A stretch of DNA of 64,000 nucleotides from Alitta virens (taxonomy: Eukaryota; Annelida; Polychaeta; Phyllodocida; Nereididae), in NCBI GenBank assembly GCA_932294295.1, contig OW028579.1, positions 35,346,362-35,410,361 on the forward strand, written 5' to 3'. A program made the translations under genes and the position numbers. Positions 24,080 through 34,904 of the stretch are shown here, in pieces. The first letter of the stretch is position 1; each line of letters begins with the position of its first letter. The notes beneath the pieces were generated by a model that was not told the origin of the DNA, searched no databases, and worked only from the letters and a program-made list of their open reading frames with translations.

Positions 24080-26036
24080 TTAACGAATTTCGGATTCAAG
24101 TATTTCTTCCATAATATCTCATTCTTACCTTCATCATTTTTACATTACTTACATCCAATCCTCTTTGCTTTCTTTCTTTCTCTTCCTTTGTCTCCCGCTG
24201 TCTTTGTTTTTTCATTCGATTCTTCACTCTTTCATTCTTCTTTCTCACATTAATTTTCATTTATATTTCCCTTCTTTCTTTAGTTTTTATTAAAGGCCCC
24301 TTTGTTCCTTTCAACAACTAGTCCAAAAGCTATTACAGACCAAAAACAGTCAAACAAAACCATTATTCCTGGGTACATATCGGCAAAAGATCTCAAGATA
24401 AAAAAGAACAAGCGGTAAGGAGACGGAGATCTCCTTCTATAATTAATTTGGTTAACAAGAATGTAAATTTGCACTCATCATACTCATAGGGAGGATGTTA
24501 CCACTCACTGAAGAGCATTAAAGCTCCATGAGAGTAGAAGCCATAATTCTCTTCTTTCTTTGAATTAGATTTATCTTGTGCCTTTTTTTCAGACTTTTTT
24601 TTTCTTTCTCTTCGGCAAAGTCGTGCACAAGATTAGCATGATGATGACTTGGGAATCTTGACTTGATTGTGTTTCGTCCCTGCTGGGGGCTCGGGATGAG
24701 AATTCTGCTGAATAAGTAATGTAAACTGCTGCACGATGCCAAGGTTCAATGGGTACTCTCTTCACCAGCCTCGATGGCTGTTAGAAAACTGTTAGAAAAC
24801 ACAAAAAAGAACAGTTTTTTGGATCTCCATTGAATGCTGTGCCATCATCTAAGAAACACCCCTAACCAACAGGTTAAAGAGATTCGGACAAATGTTTCTA
24901 ATTTTTGTATTTTTAGTGTTAAGTATGACGGCCTGAAGTCTAGTCAACCTGTCTGGGCAGAGGCAGAGGAAGAGGCAGAGGTAGATGCAGAGGCAGAGGC
25001 AGACGTAACGATGAGATAGTAGAACTGACCATGCAATATTAACCTTGGCATTTCGTATTTCTACCAAAGAGGACATAGTTTGTGTAGCTTATAATATATT
25101 ATAATGTAGTGGTGTTTTTATTGTCAATGAATATGCAATGAATGTGAAGTGGATAGCAATTAAATACTAATTACGAATATTCATGATCACTTGATTTCAA
25201 CATTTTATGGCTCCTTTATAGACTGATTTTAGCCCTGCTGTATCATTCTGTATCTCTAAGCCAACCTACTGTGCAGGCTGCATGTACTCGGCTATGGTTG
25301 TAAACAAGAAGCAAACATATATGAGTTAGTTGAATTGGTATTAATATATATATATCCTAGCACAGGATTCATTGACCTAATAATTGGTAATTGTACCAGG
25401 TAATCATAATTATAATGATTGGCACTTATAGTTTCAACACAATATTTTGTCTGTTTACGACTGAAGGATGGAAAGAAAAATGGGACAATAAAGCACTCTC
25501 TGTTATGAGCAAAATATACAGCTAATTATTGACGAAGTTCTTTAGCACCGAAAGATAGTTCAGTTGCAGAATTATTCATTATAATTTGATGCACTATTTT
25601 TAGTTGTTAACTTGTTGTACTGACAGTGGAGTCCAGTTGATTCTTGTGAGATTTGCTTAACATTTCATGAAGACAAATCTGGAAAATAAAGGTTTATGAT
25701 GAGGTCATGTACATTACAAGGATAGTATGAGAGATCTAATAGTGTATAATGGTCCGAAGTTTGAGCAGCTGTTTTGGTTTTTGTACATTAAGTTTCATTA
25801 AATACCGACTTTCAAATAAAACCTAGACAAAGTCAGACAAATTCTACTACAGCCGCATCTAAAAGTAGTAGTCATTTCTTGTTGAAATTTACCAAAGTTT
25901 ATATTTTGTCAGTGGTGGTAGGTTAAGGCCAACTATAAGCTACCAGTGGACAGAAATAGCTAGCTTTATCCAGTTATAGCTACAGCTAGGAATAGGTTGC
26001 TACAGCTGTCTAGAGTCGACCATACTTTATGAAACT
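24080..26036. other. AT-rich non-coding DNA, no gene seen
   Basis: Includes a pyrimidine-rich stretch (24180-24290) and a short GAGGCAGAGG run near 24958-25000. AGACGTAACGATGAGATAG at about 25000 resembles, on the minus strand, the ATCTCATCATTACGTC segment of SINE family C, but the match is too short to call. Confidence 0.45.
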
Positions 26037-26040
26037 GTAC

Positions 26041-26132
26041 ATGGCCAACACCTCATTATAATTAGGCAAAAACCATGTGTTTTCAATGCGTTTATCCTTC
26101 TCATGGAAAACGCACGTGGCATATTTGGCCAT
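26041..26132. mobile_element. MITE, deleted copy of the 51.7-kb palindromic element
   Basis: ATGGCCAA starts the element and TTGGCCAT ends it. The right arm (AAAAACCATGTGTTTTCAAT, GCGTTTATCCTTCTCATGGAA, AACGCACGTGGCA as landmarks) matches the right arm of 51673-51820. Most of the left arm is missing. GTAC occurs on both sides (26037-26040 and 26133-26136), a possible 4-base target duplication, though the site is self-complementary. Confidence 0.85.
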
Positions 26133-26139
26133 GTACCTA

Positions 26140-27634
26140 TGTTTTTCAATGATATTCCAATCTAATCAGTAATTGGATCAACCCCTTCAATCAGACCACT
26201 AAATGAATGCTGTAAACGTTGAACCATTGAATTGAGGTTTATTATGCATTGAGTTACACTTAATTTGTATTCAACAATCATGATTTAGTGGCACTTGAAC
26301 AGATTCAATACAACTGTAATTACAGAAATTGCTCTTACACACGCGAGATGCTATTTAAACTTTAAAATGCTCCGTTTGACCCCTCCTGGCTGGAGGAAAG
26401 ATTCCCCACATTCTACATAATTGATTGAGAGACCAACTTTGAAACAAAGTGCATTGCAATTGATAAGCCAGTACACTGCTAATAACTACTCATTTAATTG
26501 TAGTTGTGTGGCTCTTTAAACAAAGAGAGAGTGGCAATGAACTTGTGCAATTGATAATGGCAACATAATGTGTTTGAATTGGGGAAAATAACCAGTTGTT
26601 TAATGATCTCATTAAACAAACATGGCGAAAGTTCACGTGATTCTAACAGAGAATTATGAAGCGAAGTGCATCGCGCATTGTATTATTTACATCCAGAATT
26701 AATAAAGCCATCCTGGGAAATCGCTGCTTCTGCAATTTTGACATCTCAGAGGTCTTCGTTGAGTAACTTTTGTTGATGTTGTAATCATAACTATTGAACT
26801 GAACATAACGAGTGGTATTAATTTCAGAGTGGTTCTGACATCGTATGCTCTGAATTGTGATGTTTAACAGTACATCATATCCTGAAAAAGCTATAAAGCA
26901 CGATTTTTGATGATGTAGAGATAAACGATGTCGGCGTTATATCTACGCCAGCTCAAAAGAAAGCCCGGGTACTTCATAATTTAGCCTTTGCTGTAAGCTT
27001 GGCCTTTGTAAGATATGGCTCAAAATGATGCATCAAACTAAGTATAATGTGCAAGTATTGAAATAAACTGATACTTCATTAGTTATCTTGAAGTTTATGG
27101 CGGATGAAAAAGTCAAGGTTTCTGATAAACCGAAAACTACATACAAAGATAGTTAGGCCGGGCTGCTGCTGCTGCTGCTGTTTCACAAGGTGTCAGTCGG
27201 TCAGTCCTATCAGTCTGTCAGTCGATAGATGGATGACTGACAACAAGACTGCCGGACAAGCATCCTTGAAAAAAGGACTCGTGTGTTAGATGGTATCAGC
27301 TGGAGCACTTTCACAGGGCATGGCAAGATCACCAACAGGATTTTCCCTGTGATTGCACAGGAGCTGGTCCCCCACCCCAGACAGGCGATGGTTGCTACTG
27401 ATAGCACCAATTGACAGATTGCCACCCTCTAAAGGTGGGCGCTCTGTCATTCTTTACTTACCAAACCAAGTTCACCATGACCTGAAATCACATACAATGA
27501 CTGAGATAGTGCCATTTTGGCAAGTCCATCTCATTAAATCATTATTATTAAAACTAACAGATAATATGCGAAATAAAACATAGCAAATACTATTCGAGCT
27601 AACAACTGCCTTGACATGTCATGTTAAAAATATA
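26140..27634. other. AT-rich non-coding DNA with a short (CTG)6
   Basis: No gene recognised. A TCACGTGA E-box lies in the CGAAAGTTCACGTGATTC stretch near 26633. GCT triplets (six) occupy 27162-27180. Confidence 0.45.
27162..27180 (+). repeat. (GCT)6 trinucleotide repeat
   Basis: Six GCT units after CGG. The short cysteine-rich frame across it is not considered a gene. Confidence 0.85.
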
Positions 27635-27709
27635 ATTGATGGATTGATTGATTGATGGATTAATGTATGGATGGACGGAACGATCGATTGATTGATTGAT
27701 TGATTGATA
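27635..27709. repeat. (GATT)n repeat
   Basis: GATTGATTGATGGATT units, degenerate in the middle, with a clean GATT x6 block at the end. Confidence 0.88.
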
Positions 27710-27735
27710 ACTTGATTATTCGGTTCCTTTAGCTT

Positions 27736-28000
27736 TAAAAGATAAGATAAAGATATATTTTATTTAAAGTGGTATGTAAGAACAAATAACATAAGCAGAA
27801 GCTTTTTATATGACAAATGTGTATAGATCAGGAATGAAAACATTAAAAAACAAAATAGGTTAGGTTAATATATAATACAAGCAAATATATTCATATTTTC
27901 ATACTTTAAGTAGTAATATATCCAAATGGAAAATGATCGATTATATTAATGAATGGAATCAGAAGCAAATCAGTAAAGATATTTTAAGTCTGCGCACTAA
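27736..28000 (-). mobile_element. Putative LINE 3' end, minus strand
   Basis: AAAGATAAGATAAAGATATATTTTATTTAAAG followed by an A-rich stretch has the same layout as 8838-9190: GATAAG units, then TTTATTTA, then A-rich DNA when read on +. On the minus strand this is a retroposon 3' region with a (TTATC) tail. No coding remnant was recognised upstream. Confidence 0.35.
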
Positions 28001-28436
28001 CTCTTTATAAATGTATTGGAACGGAAAATAGCTTATTATTAGTAACGCACCTATGTCAGTTGTAGAACTGTAGACGTGATGGTCATTTAGCAAGAGTTTG
28101 TAGCTATTTTACAAAAAAATCTGAATGCAAACACTGTTGGATTTAATTTAAACAGACAATAGTTGTGGTTTTAATAAATAGTTCGTTTATAATAAGACAC
28201 TATATTTGAAATTAATTATTTAGTTCTGTCATAAACATGTTCCATGCTTTGGAAAATATGATTATCCTTACAATCCTTTGTCTTCGGAATAAGCAGATTA
28301 ACAGCAATTTGGTTCAATTTGGACCTTGATCACTCTAACAAACTGGACCAACTCGCCTAATATCTTTCAATTTGATTGCAACTGGATCTTTGCAATTCCA
28401 CATCACACAAGTCTGCAATTTGCAGGGTGCACAGCT

Positions 28437-28463
28437 TGTGTGTGTGTGTGTATTTGTGTGTGT
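28437..28463. repeat. (TG)n repeat
   Basis: TGTGTGTGTGTGTATTTGTGTGTG. A dinucleotide microsatellite with no SINE body next to it. Confidence 0.85.
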
Positions 28464-28974
28464 TGCATTTGCCATTGTCTGAAATTACCCTGTCAGTAGA
28501 GATCTTACGTAGACACAAGAGGATCCTAAGCTCAACACAATTGTTTTGAGAGGGTTACAATCTGATTTGGAGAGACTCAAAACCTCCGCTTTTCAAGATC
28601 CTGCTCTGAATCCAGGGATCTTGGAGTTACCTCTCTGTTTCCAACACTCATGGCTTTAGGATCACCCCCTTGGTCACATTGAGCCCCATTTTCGTCACCC
28701 CGTGTCCTTTTTCTATCACCCTATGACCTCAGCTAAACCCCAAACCCAACATGGCACATCCACTGCTCAAGATCTGTCAATCAAGTACAGGGTAACAATG
28801 GACTTTATTTATCTTGTCATGTAGCTTTAACCCTTACCCTGTATCTTTGAGAAGTATCCCAAAGGGGTATTTAGGACATGATGGGGACATGTTGATGAAG
28901 CAATACCAACCTAAACCCATGACAACTGTTGATTAATCGAAATGCTGGATACAACATTTTGATCATTGCGAACA

Positions 28975-29215
28975 TTGTCCTCGCATATGTCCAGGTATGT
29001 CTATGTCTACATGTTAATGCTGCTGGTCTACAGCTTGGTCAGCTTATTTTACCCCCTGCCACAGGCAGACGTAATGATGAGATAAGGATTGGATTCCACA
29101 TGATGTTACACATTTAATCCATGCATGGGATATTTTGCTTGCCCCAACATAGACACCAAATTCAAATGAAGCTCAGGTAGAGTGCCCAGGCCGGAGATCA
29201 AATCATACTTTCACA
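28975..29215 (-). mobile_element. SINE family C, near-complete, minus strand
   Basis: On the minus strand the order is GATTTGATCTC (box-B position), GCCTGGGCACTCT, GAGCTTCATTTGAA, TTGGTGTCTATGTTGGGGCA, AGCAAAATATCCCATGCATG, CTTATCTCATCATTACGTC, TGCCTGTGGCAGG, AAGCTGACC, then a tail AGCATTAACATGTAGACATAGACA. Each block has a counterpart at 29395-29680. The two copies lie head to head about 200 bases apart. Confidence 0.8.
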
Positions 29216-29394
29216 GTAGAGTGGTCCAAAAATATGAGGAAATTAATAATTTTGAAATCTCCTGCTCTGATCTCCTAAAAAGTTTCCAAGACCAAAAACA
29301 ATTTTCTGCAAAATTATGGGTTGGTGGGTAAATATTAATTTAGAGGTTTTTTTGTAGCTTTGTAATTGTATTTTAGTTTTTTTTCCAAAATACA

Positions 29395-29680
29395 ACAAAA
29401 CGTTGCTCAAATGGCCTGCTGGATGTCCCAGGTTTGATCCCATGTTTGGGCACTCTTCATGAGCTACATCCCAGCTGGATCTCGATTGCATGAGACATGA
29501 AATTGGAGGCGCCTGGTCCTTGGTGTCTATGCTGAGGCAAGTAAAAGATCCAATTCATGAAACATGGTGTGGACTCCAAGCAGCCTTATCATCTCATCAT
29601 TACGTCTCCCTCTGGCAGCTGGTCATATAAGCTGACTATGCTTCGGACCCAGTAGCATTAAGACATAGACAAAAACTTCT
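29395..29680 (+). mobile_element. SINE family C, fullest copy in this window
   Basis: It begins with a tRNA-like head, GTTGCTCAAATGGCCTGCTG and box B-like GGTTTGATCCC. The body follows: GAGCTACATCCCAGCTGGAT, GAGACATGAAATTGG, CTTGGTGTCTATGCTGAGGC, AAGTAAAAGATCC, CTTATCATCTCATCATTACG, CTGGCAGCTGGTCATATAAG, CTGACTATGCTTCGG. The tail is AGCATTAAGACATAGACAAA. Seven partial copies elsewhere support a dispersed family. The exact 5' end and target duplication are not clear. Confidence 0.8.
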
Positions 29681-29711
29681 TTTTTTAATTAAAAAGCTAT
29701 TTTGAAATTAC

Positions 29712-30058
29712 ATTGTTAACTATCTTATGTAACCAGGGTGACACCATATCAATTAGGCCATTCAAGAACCCCACCAGTGCTGCTACCACCCCCAAATTAT
29801 GCTATTATTTAAATTAGTTATAATGCTGTTAAGCCTAAATTAGTTATAACCCAGCTGAGCCTAAGTTGGATGGCTGTTTCCTACTTCATCTCATTGCGAT
29901 GGTACCTGGTCCCTGCCTGTCCTAGTTAGCCTAAAAGGGGCAGAAATTCAGGACCTAAAGCCCTAATCCACCCACCATTCACAGGTAGCATTGCACCATT
30001 TAGTGAATACCCTATAAATAGCACAGCTGATGCCATGTTGGAAGAGAAATATTGAGAT
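29712..30058 (-). mobile_element. SINE family B copy, interrupted by a family-A SINE
   Basis: CTTATGTAACCAGGGTGACA, TTAGGCCATTCAAGAACCCC, CCCAAATTATGCTATTATTT and, beyond the insertion, CTATAAATAGCACAGCTGAT match the copies at 30905 and 30310 in order. The box-B half is missing. A direct repeat AAATTAGTTATAA occurs at 29811-29823 and 29837-29849 next to the insertion point. Confidence 0.75.
29856..29983 (+). mobile_element. SINE family A, 5'-truncated, nested
   Basis: The copy starts at GAGCCTAAGTTGGATGGCTG, so the whole tRNA-like head with both promoter boxes is gone. The body runs to GGACCTAAAGCCCTAATCCA followed by CCCACC. It lies inside a family-B element, so it inserted later. 5' truncation is typical of reverse transcription that stopped early. 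Confidence 0.88.
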
Positions 30059-30304
30059 TTATACATAACATGCACAACCTTTGTCACTAACAATCAAAGA
30101 ACAACACCATATACATTCGAGTTAATAAACTAGTATCTGGCCCTTTAACATGATATTTAGTCACATGACGTATAGTATAAACCTCTGTCTACAATAGAAA
30201 ATTAATTAGGTTTTAAAAATATATTTAGATATTCGTCGATATATGTAATTTTCTTTACAAAAATTGGTATAGAAATACAAGTATGCAGGCAATTTTTTGT
30301 CTGG

Positions 30305-30560
30305 CCTATACTGGACGGTGTGGGAATCGAACCAGGGTAATTCAGGTTGGGGTGTCCTGCAACATTTTGTCTTATGTAACCAGGTAGACACTTTATCCAA
30401 CTTGGCCATTCTGGAACCCCATAACCACACCCAAAATGTCCCATTATTTAAATGTGTTCGAATGTTGTCAGGGTAGCATTGGCACCCTGAAGTCAAAATG
30501 CTATAAATAGCGCAAAAGCCCCTAATGTCATGTGGTAATAGAAATAGTATGATTTATGTA
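30305..30560 (-). mobile_element. SINE family B (class II tRNA-like)
   Basis: On the minus strand: box A-like TGGCCAAGTTGG, then a long variable region, GTTACATAAGAC, then CCTGAATTACCCTGGTTCGA with box B GGTTCGATTCC. The head resembles Leu/Ser-type tRNAs, which have a long variable arm. Unusually, about 120 bases of shared sequence, including GCGCTATTTATAGC, lie upstream of the tRNA-like part. Confidence 0.75.
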
Positions 30561-30904
30561 AATAAAAACATGAAATACATCAATGTTAGGGTGATAGAAT
30601 AATTGTGCATTCAGGAAGAGTATCTGTGGCTAGTATAAGCCAGTTTAGTGAAAGGGTGGTACATCCTTGCTGAACGTGTTTCTTTTAAATTAAATATATT
30701 CACAACTAGTCACTAAAAATCTGTTAATACTTATTAATTTTTTTACATGAAGTTTAAACCACATGCAACAACTGCATCTAATCAAAAATTAGTTTGGTTA
30801 TCTAAAATATCAAAATATGAGCTTTAATATACCAGAGCACAAAAAGTATATAACATATGTATATCGCAAACAGGCAATGTCTTTGGGGAGCCCACACAGC
30901 TCTC

Positions 30905-31150
30905 TGACTTTCAATCCCTGGTGCCCCATTGGTGGGATTTGAACCAGGGTACTTCAGGTTGGGGTGTCCTAAAACCCCTTGTCTTATGTAACCAGGCTGA
31001 CACCTTAGCCAACTTGGCCACTCAGGAACCCCACCACCAACCCCAAATTATGCCATTATTTAAAGTGTTGGAATGTTGTTCACAGGTACCTTTGACACCC
31101 TGAAGTAAATGCTATAAATAGCACAAAAACAGCTAATGCCATGTACATTA
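30905..31150 (-). mobile_element. SINE family B, best preserved copy
   Basis: The minus strand shows GTTCCTGAGTGGCCAAGTTG, GCTAAGGTGTCAGCCTGG, TTACATAAGACAAGGGG and CCTGGTTCAAATCCCACC. Box B GGTTCAAATCC is perfect. The upstream shared segment with GTGCTATTTATAGC is also present. A possible derivation from a tRNA-Leu or tRNA-Ser is an inference from the box-A context and the long variable arm. Confidence 0.78.
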
Positions 31151-32370
31151 CATGCAACACATCACACTCAATGTTTTGGTTATAGGCTGCTATCACTCGA
31201 TGTATCTACACTGTTGAGTTAGCATAGAGTAGAAGGTAATAAAATAATGTGTTACAATGGTTAAATTGTGAATGCTGGGAGCCATCCACCTGTCCTAACC
31301 ACTGTCCAGACTGACCAGAGTGACAGCCAAGTAGTCAGTGTGTCCCAGTGGCCCAATGAACTAACTAGATGACCCATGCTAGAGAAAAGCTGATGATTTC
31401 ATGGGTTCAACCCCAGGTCATACAGTTTACAATTTAGTATCTAATTGTCAGTATAGTAGCATATATATGGTATTCAGTGTGAAGTTGAGTCTGTGGGGTT
31501 TTGAATGCCAACCTGCCTTTCCTGATGAATAAGTAGGTCACGGGTCAGTGGGCTTCTATGGCCCAGAGGACTCAATGGTATATGTCCCAATGTGGAGAGG
31601 AGAGCTCGGCCAGTGTTCTAATAAACTGAGGCCTTTTGCCACCAGGCCACCCATCTAGGCCACCCATGAATGAACAGTGGTATATTGATATTATGATTAG
31701 TAATTGTTTATAATCATATGGGCTTTTATAGTAAAGTGGCCTTACTAGTGATCCAGTACATTGCCAGAATTAAAGTTGCTGCCAAAACCTGAGCTATTAA
31801 TTGTGGGTCATCTGTGTTTAACATACTGTGTATATTGTATGATACAGGCGAGCATCTCTGAACATTGTAGCGTTTTACATTCAAACGAAATAGACATTGT
31901 GTTTTGAAACTATTGGGGTTGTATTTATATTAATGTTGCTTATTAGATGTACAGTGTACATAATATACCTAACTATCCAGAAGCGAGGAGGTTTTACAGC
32001 ATCATCGTGAGCAAGCGGATAACTTTGGCTTTTTTGTTCACAAAATTAGCCTGAGTGGTTCATCCATTTGAAACTTTGCGAATGGCCACTCTGAGCCAGA
32101 ACAGTAGAAAATATTGCTGGGCATACATTTCCAATACACTTGGAGACGGCCTGCCATACCATGTGCCCATGCATAGATGACTGCCCCTGTCCATAATTTC
32201 CTACTGCTTTCTTTGAGCTACTGGAATTGTAGTACCCAATTCTCTTATAAGCTTTGGCTGGACTCCAGTAGAGTTCATTTTTGGTCATTGCGGACCATGT
32301 ATTTCGTCTGGGACCCTGGAAGAACTATTGTATCAGCCAATTTACAAATTGGAACCTTGTGTATGCATTG
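31151..32370. other. AT-rich DNA with possible degenerate SINE
   Basis: At 31346-31425, AGTGGCCCAATGAACTAACT and GGGTTCAACCCC are spaced like box A and box B of a class II tRNA on the + strand, but no second copy of this stretch is in the window. No gene recognised. Confidence 0.35.
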
Positions 32371-32376
32371 GAAATA

Positions 32377-32555
32377 CAGTGGAATCCCAAATTAAGACCA
32401 CCTCACTATTAAAACAACCTTACCAGTAAGATGAATGAGTTTCCATAGCAACTGCATTATCACTGTAGTATTATACCCCACAATTAGGATTACCACGCCA
32501 TTAGGATCAATGAAGTTAATTTACCAAGTGTGGTCTTAATAGTTAGGTTTTCCTG
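32377..32555. mobile_element. Short inverted-repeat element (MITE candidate) with TA flanks
   Basis: It starts CAGTGGAATCCCAAATTAAG and ends, read in reverse complement, CAGGAAAACCTAACTATTAA. Both termini continue into GACCAC. TA lies on each side (32375-32376 and 32556-32557). Similar termini recur as fragments (17081, 23550, 58936, 59050). A Tc1/mariner or pogo-like origin is an inference from the TA and CAG end. Confidence 0.5.
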
Positions 32556-32559
32556 TACC

Positions 32560-33790
32560 TTGGTCCACTGTACAGCCTAAGATAGGCTGGTCAGCAGCGT
32601 GAAACGATGACCAACATTGACCAGTCCTATACATCAGACTGACCGCGGTAAAGGAAAGTGCTGGGCTCCATATTCAATGAAAAGTTCCTCTATATTCACT
32701 GTCGTGTATTTGTATTACTGAAGAAGTAAATTACATGAATGGATTCCAGTAGATTGACTTTAGGTTTTATCATTGATTGACTCAAATGACCCTGTTTCAA
32801 AAACATATTTATAAGATAAGAAATGATGATCATTGCAAAACTTGATATGCCTGATTGTTGCTCAAATTTAACTTACTATAATTAGTTAAGGCAGTGCTTA
32901 AATAAGCTAGCTGAAATGGTGACGAGGTCTATATCATGAGATTAATTGCATAATAATAATCATATTGTTATGAAAGCAGTTGTACACATGAGGGCATATT
33001 TCTGTGACCTTGATTTTCCCTGTAAATATGAAAGCATATGTCATGCAAACTACGATTTCCTGAGTATTTCAATCAAGCAGCCATTAAATCCTGTGATATT
33101 GTAATACCAACTATGTATGTATTGGTCCTTGTAACACATTCATATGTCAGTAGTGTTATCTGACCTTTCTGGCGTATGATAATAACAACTCGCACTTATT
33201 CATGCAAAGCTGTGTTTATGGATATTGCTCTTTATTGTGTTATTTATATTTGCATACTGTATGTCCACTATGGGATCCGCACTTGCAATATATATGCACT
33301 GCACCAATGGTCAGAGGAAATATGCTGCTGTTAGCAAAGAATTTGTTATTATCACTCAAGTACCAGCCTAACCAATACATACATATGTTATAAGGATATG
33401 GTATGGCCAACTTGGTATACAATGTATATATATAGATGCTTGTGCTTACTAGTATGGTAATTGCAACAGTTTTGGATGTAAAATGAGCGGCTCAATTGCA
33501 TTAATCTCTATGTGGCCACCTCTCAATTACACCACACCATTTTGGGCCATACTGCACGTTTGTCTAGATGAGTATTCCAATGCAATGGATGGCCTCGTTC
33601 AACAGTGAAGTGAGACTGTATATATTGACTTTGAAATCAAAACAGATTATATTCAGGTTTCATATAAGTTTATGATGTAGTAGGCCTATAATACCTGAAC
33701 AGAAATAAAAGCATTATTTCAGAACAGAATAAAATTGATATAACAGTATACTGTAACTTCATCAATAATAGTCTTTCTTCAATTTTACTG
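32560..33790. other. AT-rich non-coding DNA, no gene seen
   Basis: Short overlapping open frames only (for example 33202-33393). Nothing recognised. Confidence 0.45.
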
Positions 33791-33796
33791 AGTGGG

Positions 33797-34250
33797 CAAC
33801 TTAATATTGAATTTATTTTAAGGTGGGGGTCGCATGCATATATAACTGACGGGTGATTTCAATTGAGAAGTAACATAATTGGAGTGGCGTGGTGGTGGTT
33901 CGCACCTCAACAATGCTCAACTGACAAACCGCTGCCTTCACACCATGAACTGTCACAAAGACTTTAAATGCTACTTAAATGATATTTCACATAACCTGTT
34001 ATAAACGGATTGTATTGACTTCTTGACCTTGCAATTGGGAATAAATCAGTTGACTTAAACTCCTTCATGAGTTCACATGTTGTTGTATAGACATTCATAA
34101 CATTGGCCAACTTAATATTGAATCTGTTTTAAGGTGGGCGTTGCATGTTTGTAACTGGTAGGTGATTTCAATTGAGAAGTAACAAAACTGGGAAACTTAA
34201 TAATGAATCTATTTTAAGGTGGGGGTCGCAATGTGGATAACTGTGGCTGG
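33797..34250 (+). repeat. Three copies of an 85-base repeat
   Basis: AACTTAATATTGAATTTATT, TTAAGGTGGGGGTCGCATG and GGTGATTTCAATTGAGAAGT occur at 33797-33885, at 34108-34190 and (first half only) at 34193-34250. Copies two and three are directly adjacent. Copy one is about 310 bases away, so the intervening DNA may be an insertion into an original tandem array. Confidence 0.88.
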
Positions 34251-34530
34251 TATCTTGCAAGTTTATTGGGGCTCAGCTGGGGCTACCTTCTTAACCTGCT
34301 CGTTCTGTCAGTTACTCAGTTTCAGAGGCTGGAGTATCAGAAGCAGATGCTAGACACTGCATCAGCTGAAACTCGAGCAGTCCCAGTCATCCATACTGTA
34401 TTTAGCATCAGCGGAGTGATGTTAAGTTTTTGACACTGAGCGCTCTCCGACAACTCGACAGATGGTCGGCTGAGTGCTCGCCCATATCTGAACATCTGCA
34501 GCTAAGTAAACTGTCTAGTCAGTGGAATGC

Positions 34531-34560
34531 TGACGTCATCTGCTTTTCATGATGACGTCA
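34531..34560. promoter_or_regulatory. Paired CRE palindromes
   Basis: Two perfect TGACGTCA sites (34531-34538 and 34553-34560), 22 bases apart centre to centre, about two helical turns. CREB/ATF binding is the known role of this motif. Activity here is inferred. Confidence 0.45.
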
Positions 34561-34698
34561 TAAATGTCTATGCTTAATCTGTATGCAAATTTATGGGATG
34601 TCGTTGTGTTAGCACAGAGTAATGATACCCAGAGAAGACAGTGCAATTCAACCAATGTAATAAGACTGTTCAGGGTTGGCGATTCACAGTATGACAAG

Positions 34699-34889
34699 TG
34701 TGTGTGTGTGTATGTGATTAGGGCTTTACGTCCTGTATTTCTGCATCAGTTGAGCTAATTAGGACAGGCAGAGACCATGGCAATGAGACGAAGGATGAAA
34801 CAGCCATCCAACTTAGGCTCGACCGGGAATCGAACCCGGGACCCAGCGGTTGGAAGCCCAATGCACTAACACAGAGCTAGGCCCCGCTC
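34699..34889 (-). mobile_element. SINE family A, minus strand, with perfect 15-bp target duplication
   Basis: Read on the minus strand: GGGGCCTAGCTCTGTGTTAG, box B GGTTCGATTCC, the family body, then an (AC)n tail that appears on + as TGTGTGTGTGTGTATG. TCACAGTATGACAAG flanks it on both sides (34684-34698 and 34890-34904) without a mismatch. The box A has changed to TAGCTCTGTGT, so this copy's own transcription is probably weakened. The perfect duplication suggests a recent insertion. Confidence 0.97.
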
Positions 34890-34904
34890 TCACAGTATGA
34901 CAAG

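Noticed and set aside
25000..25020. Another family-C SINE copy
   Set aside because: Only about 19 bases (AGACGTAACGATGAGATAG) match on the minus strand, and neighbouring blocks are absent.
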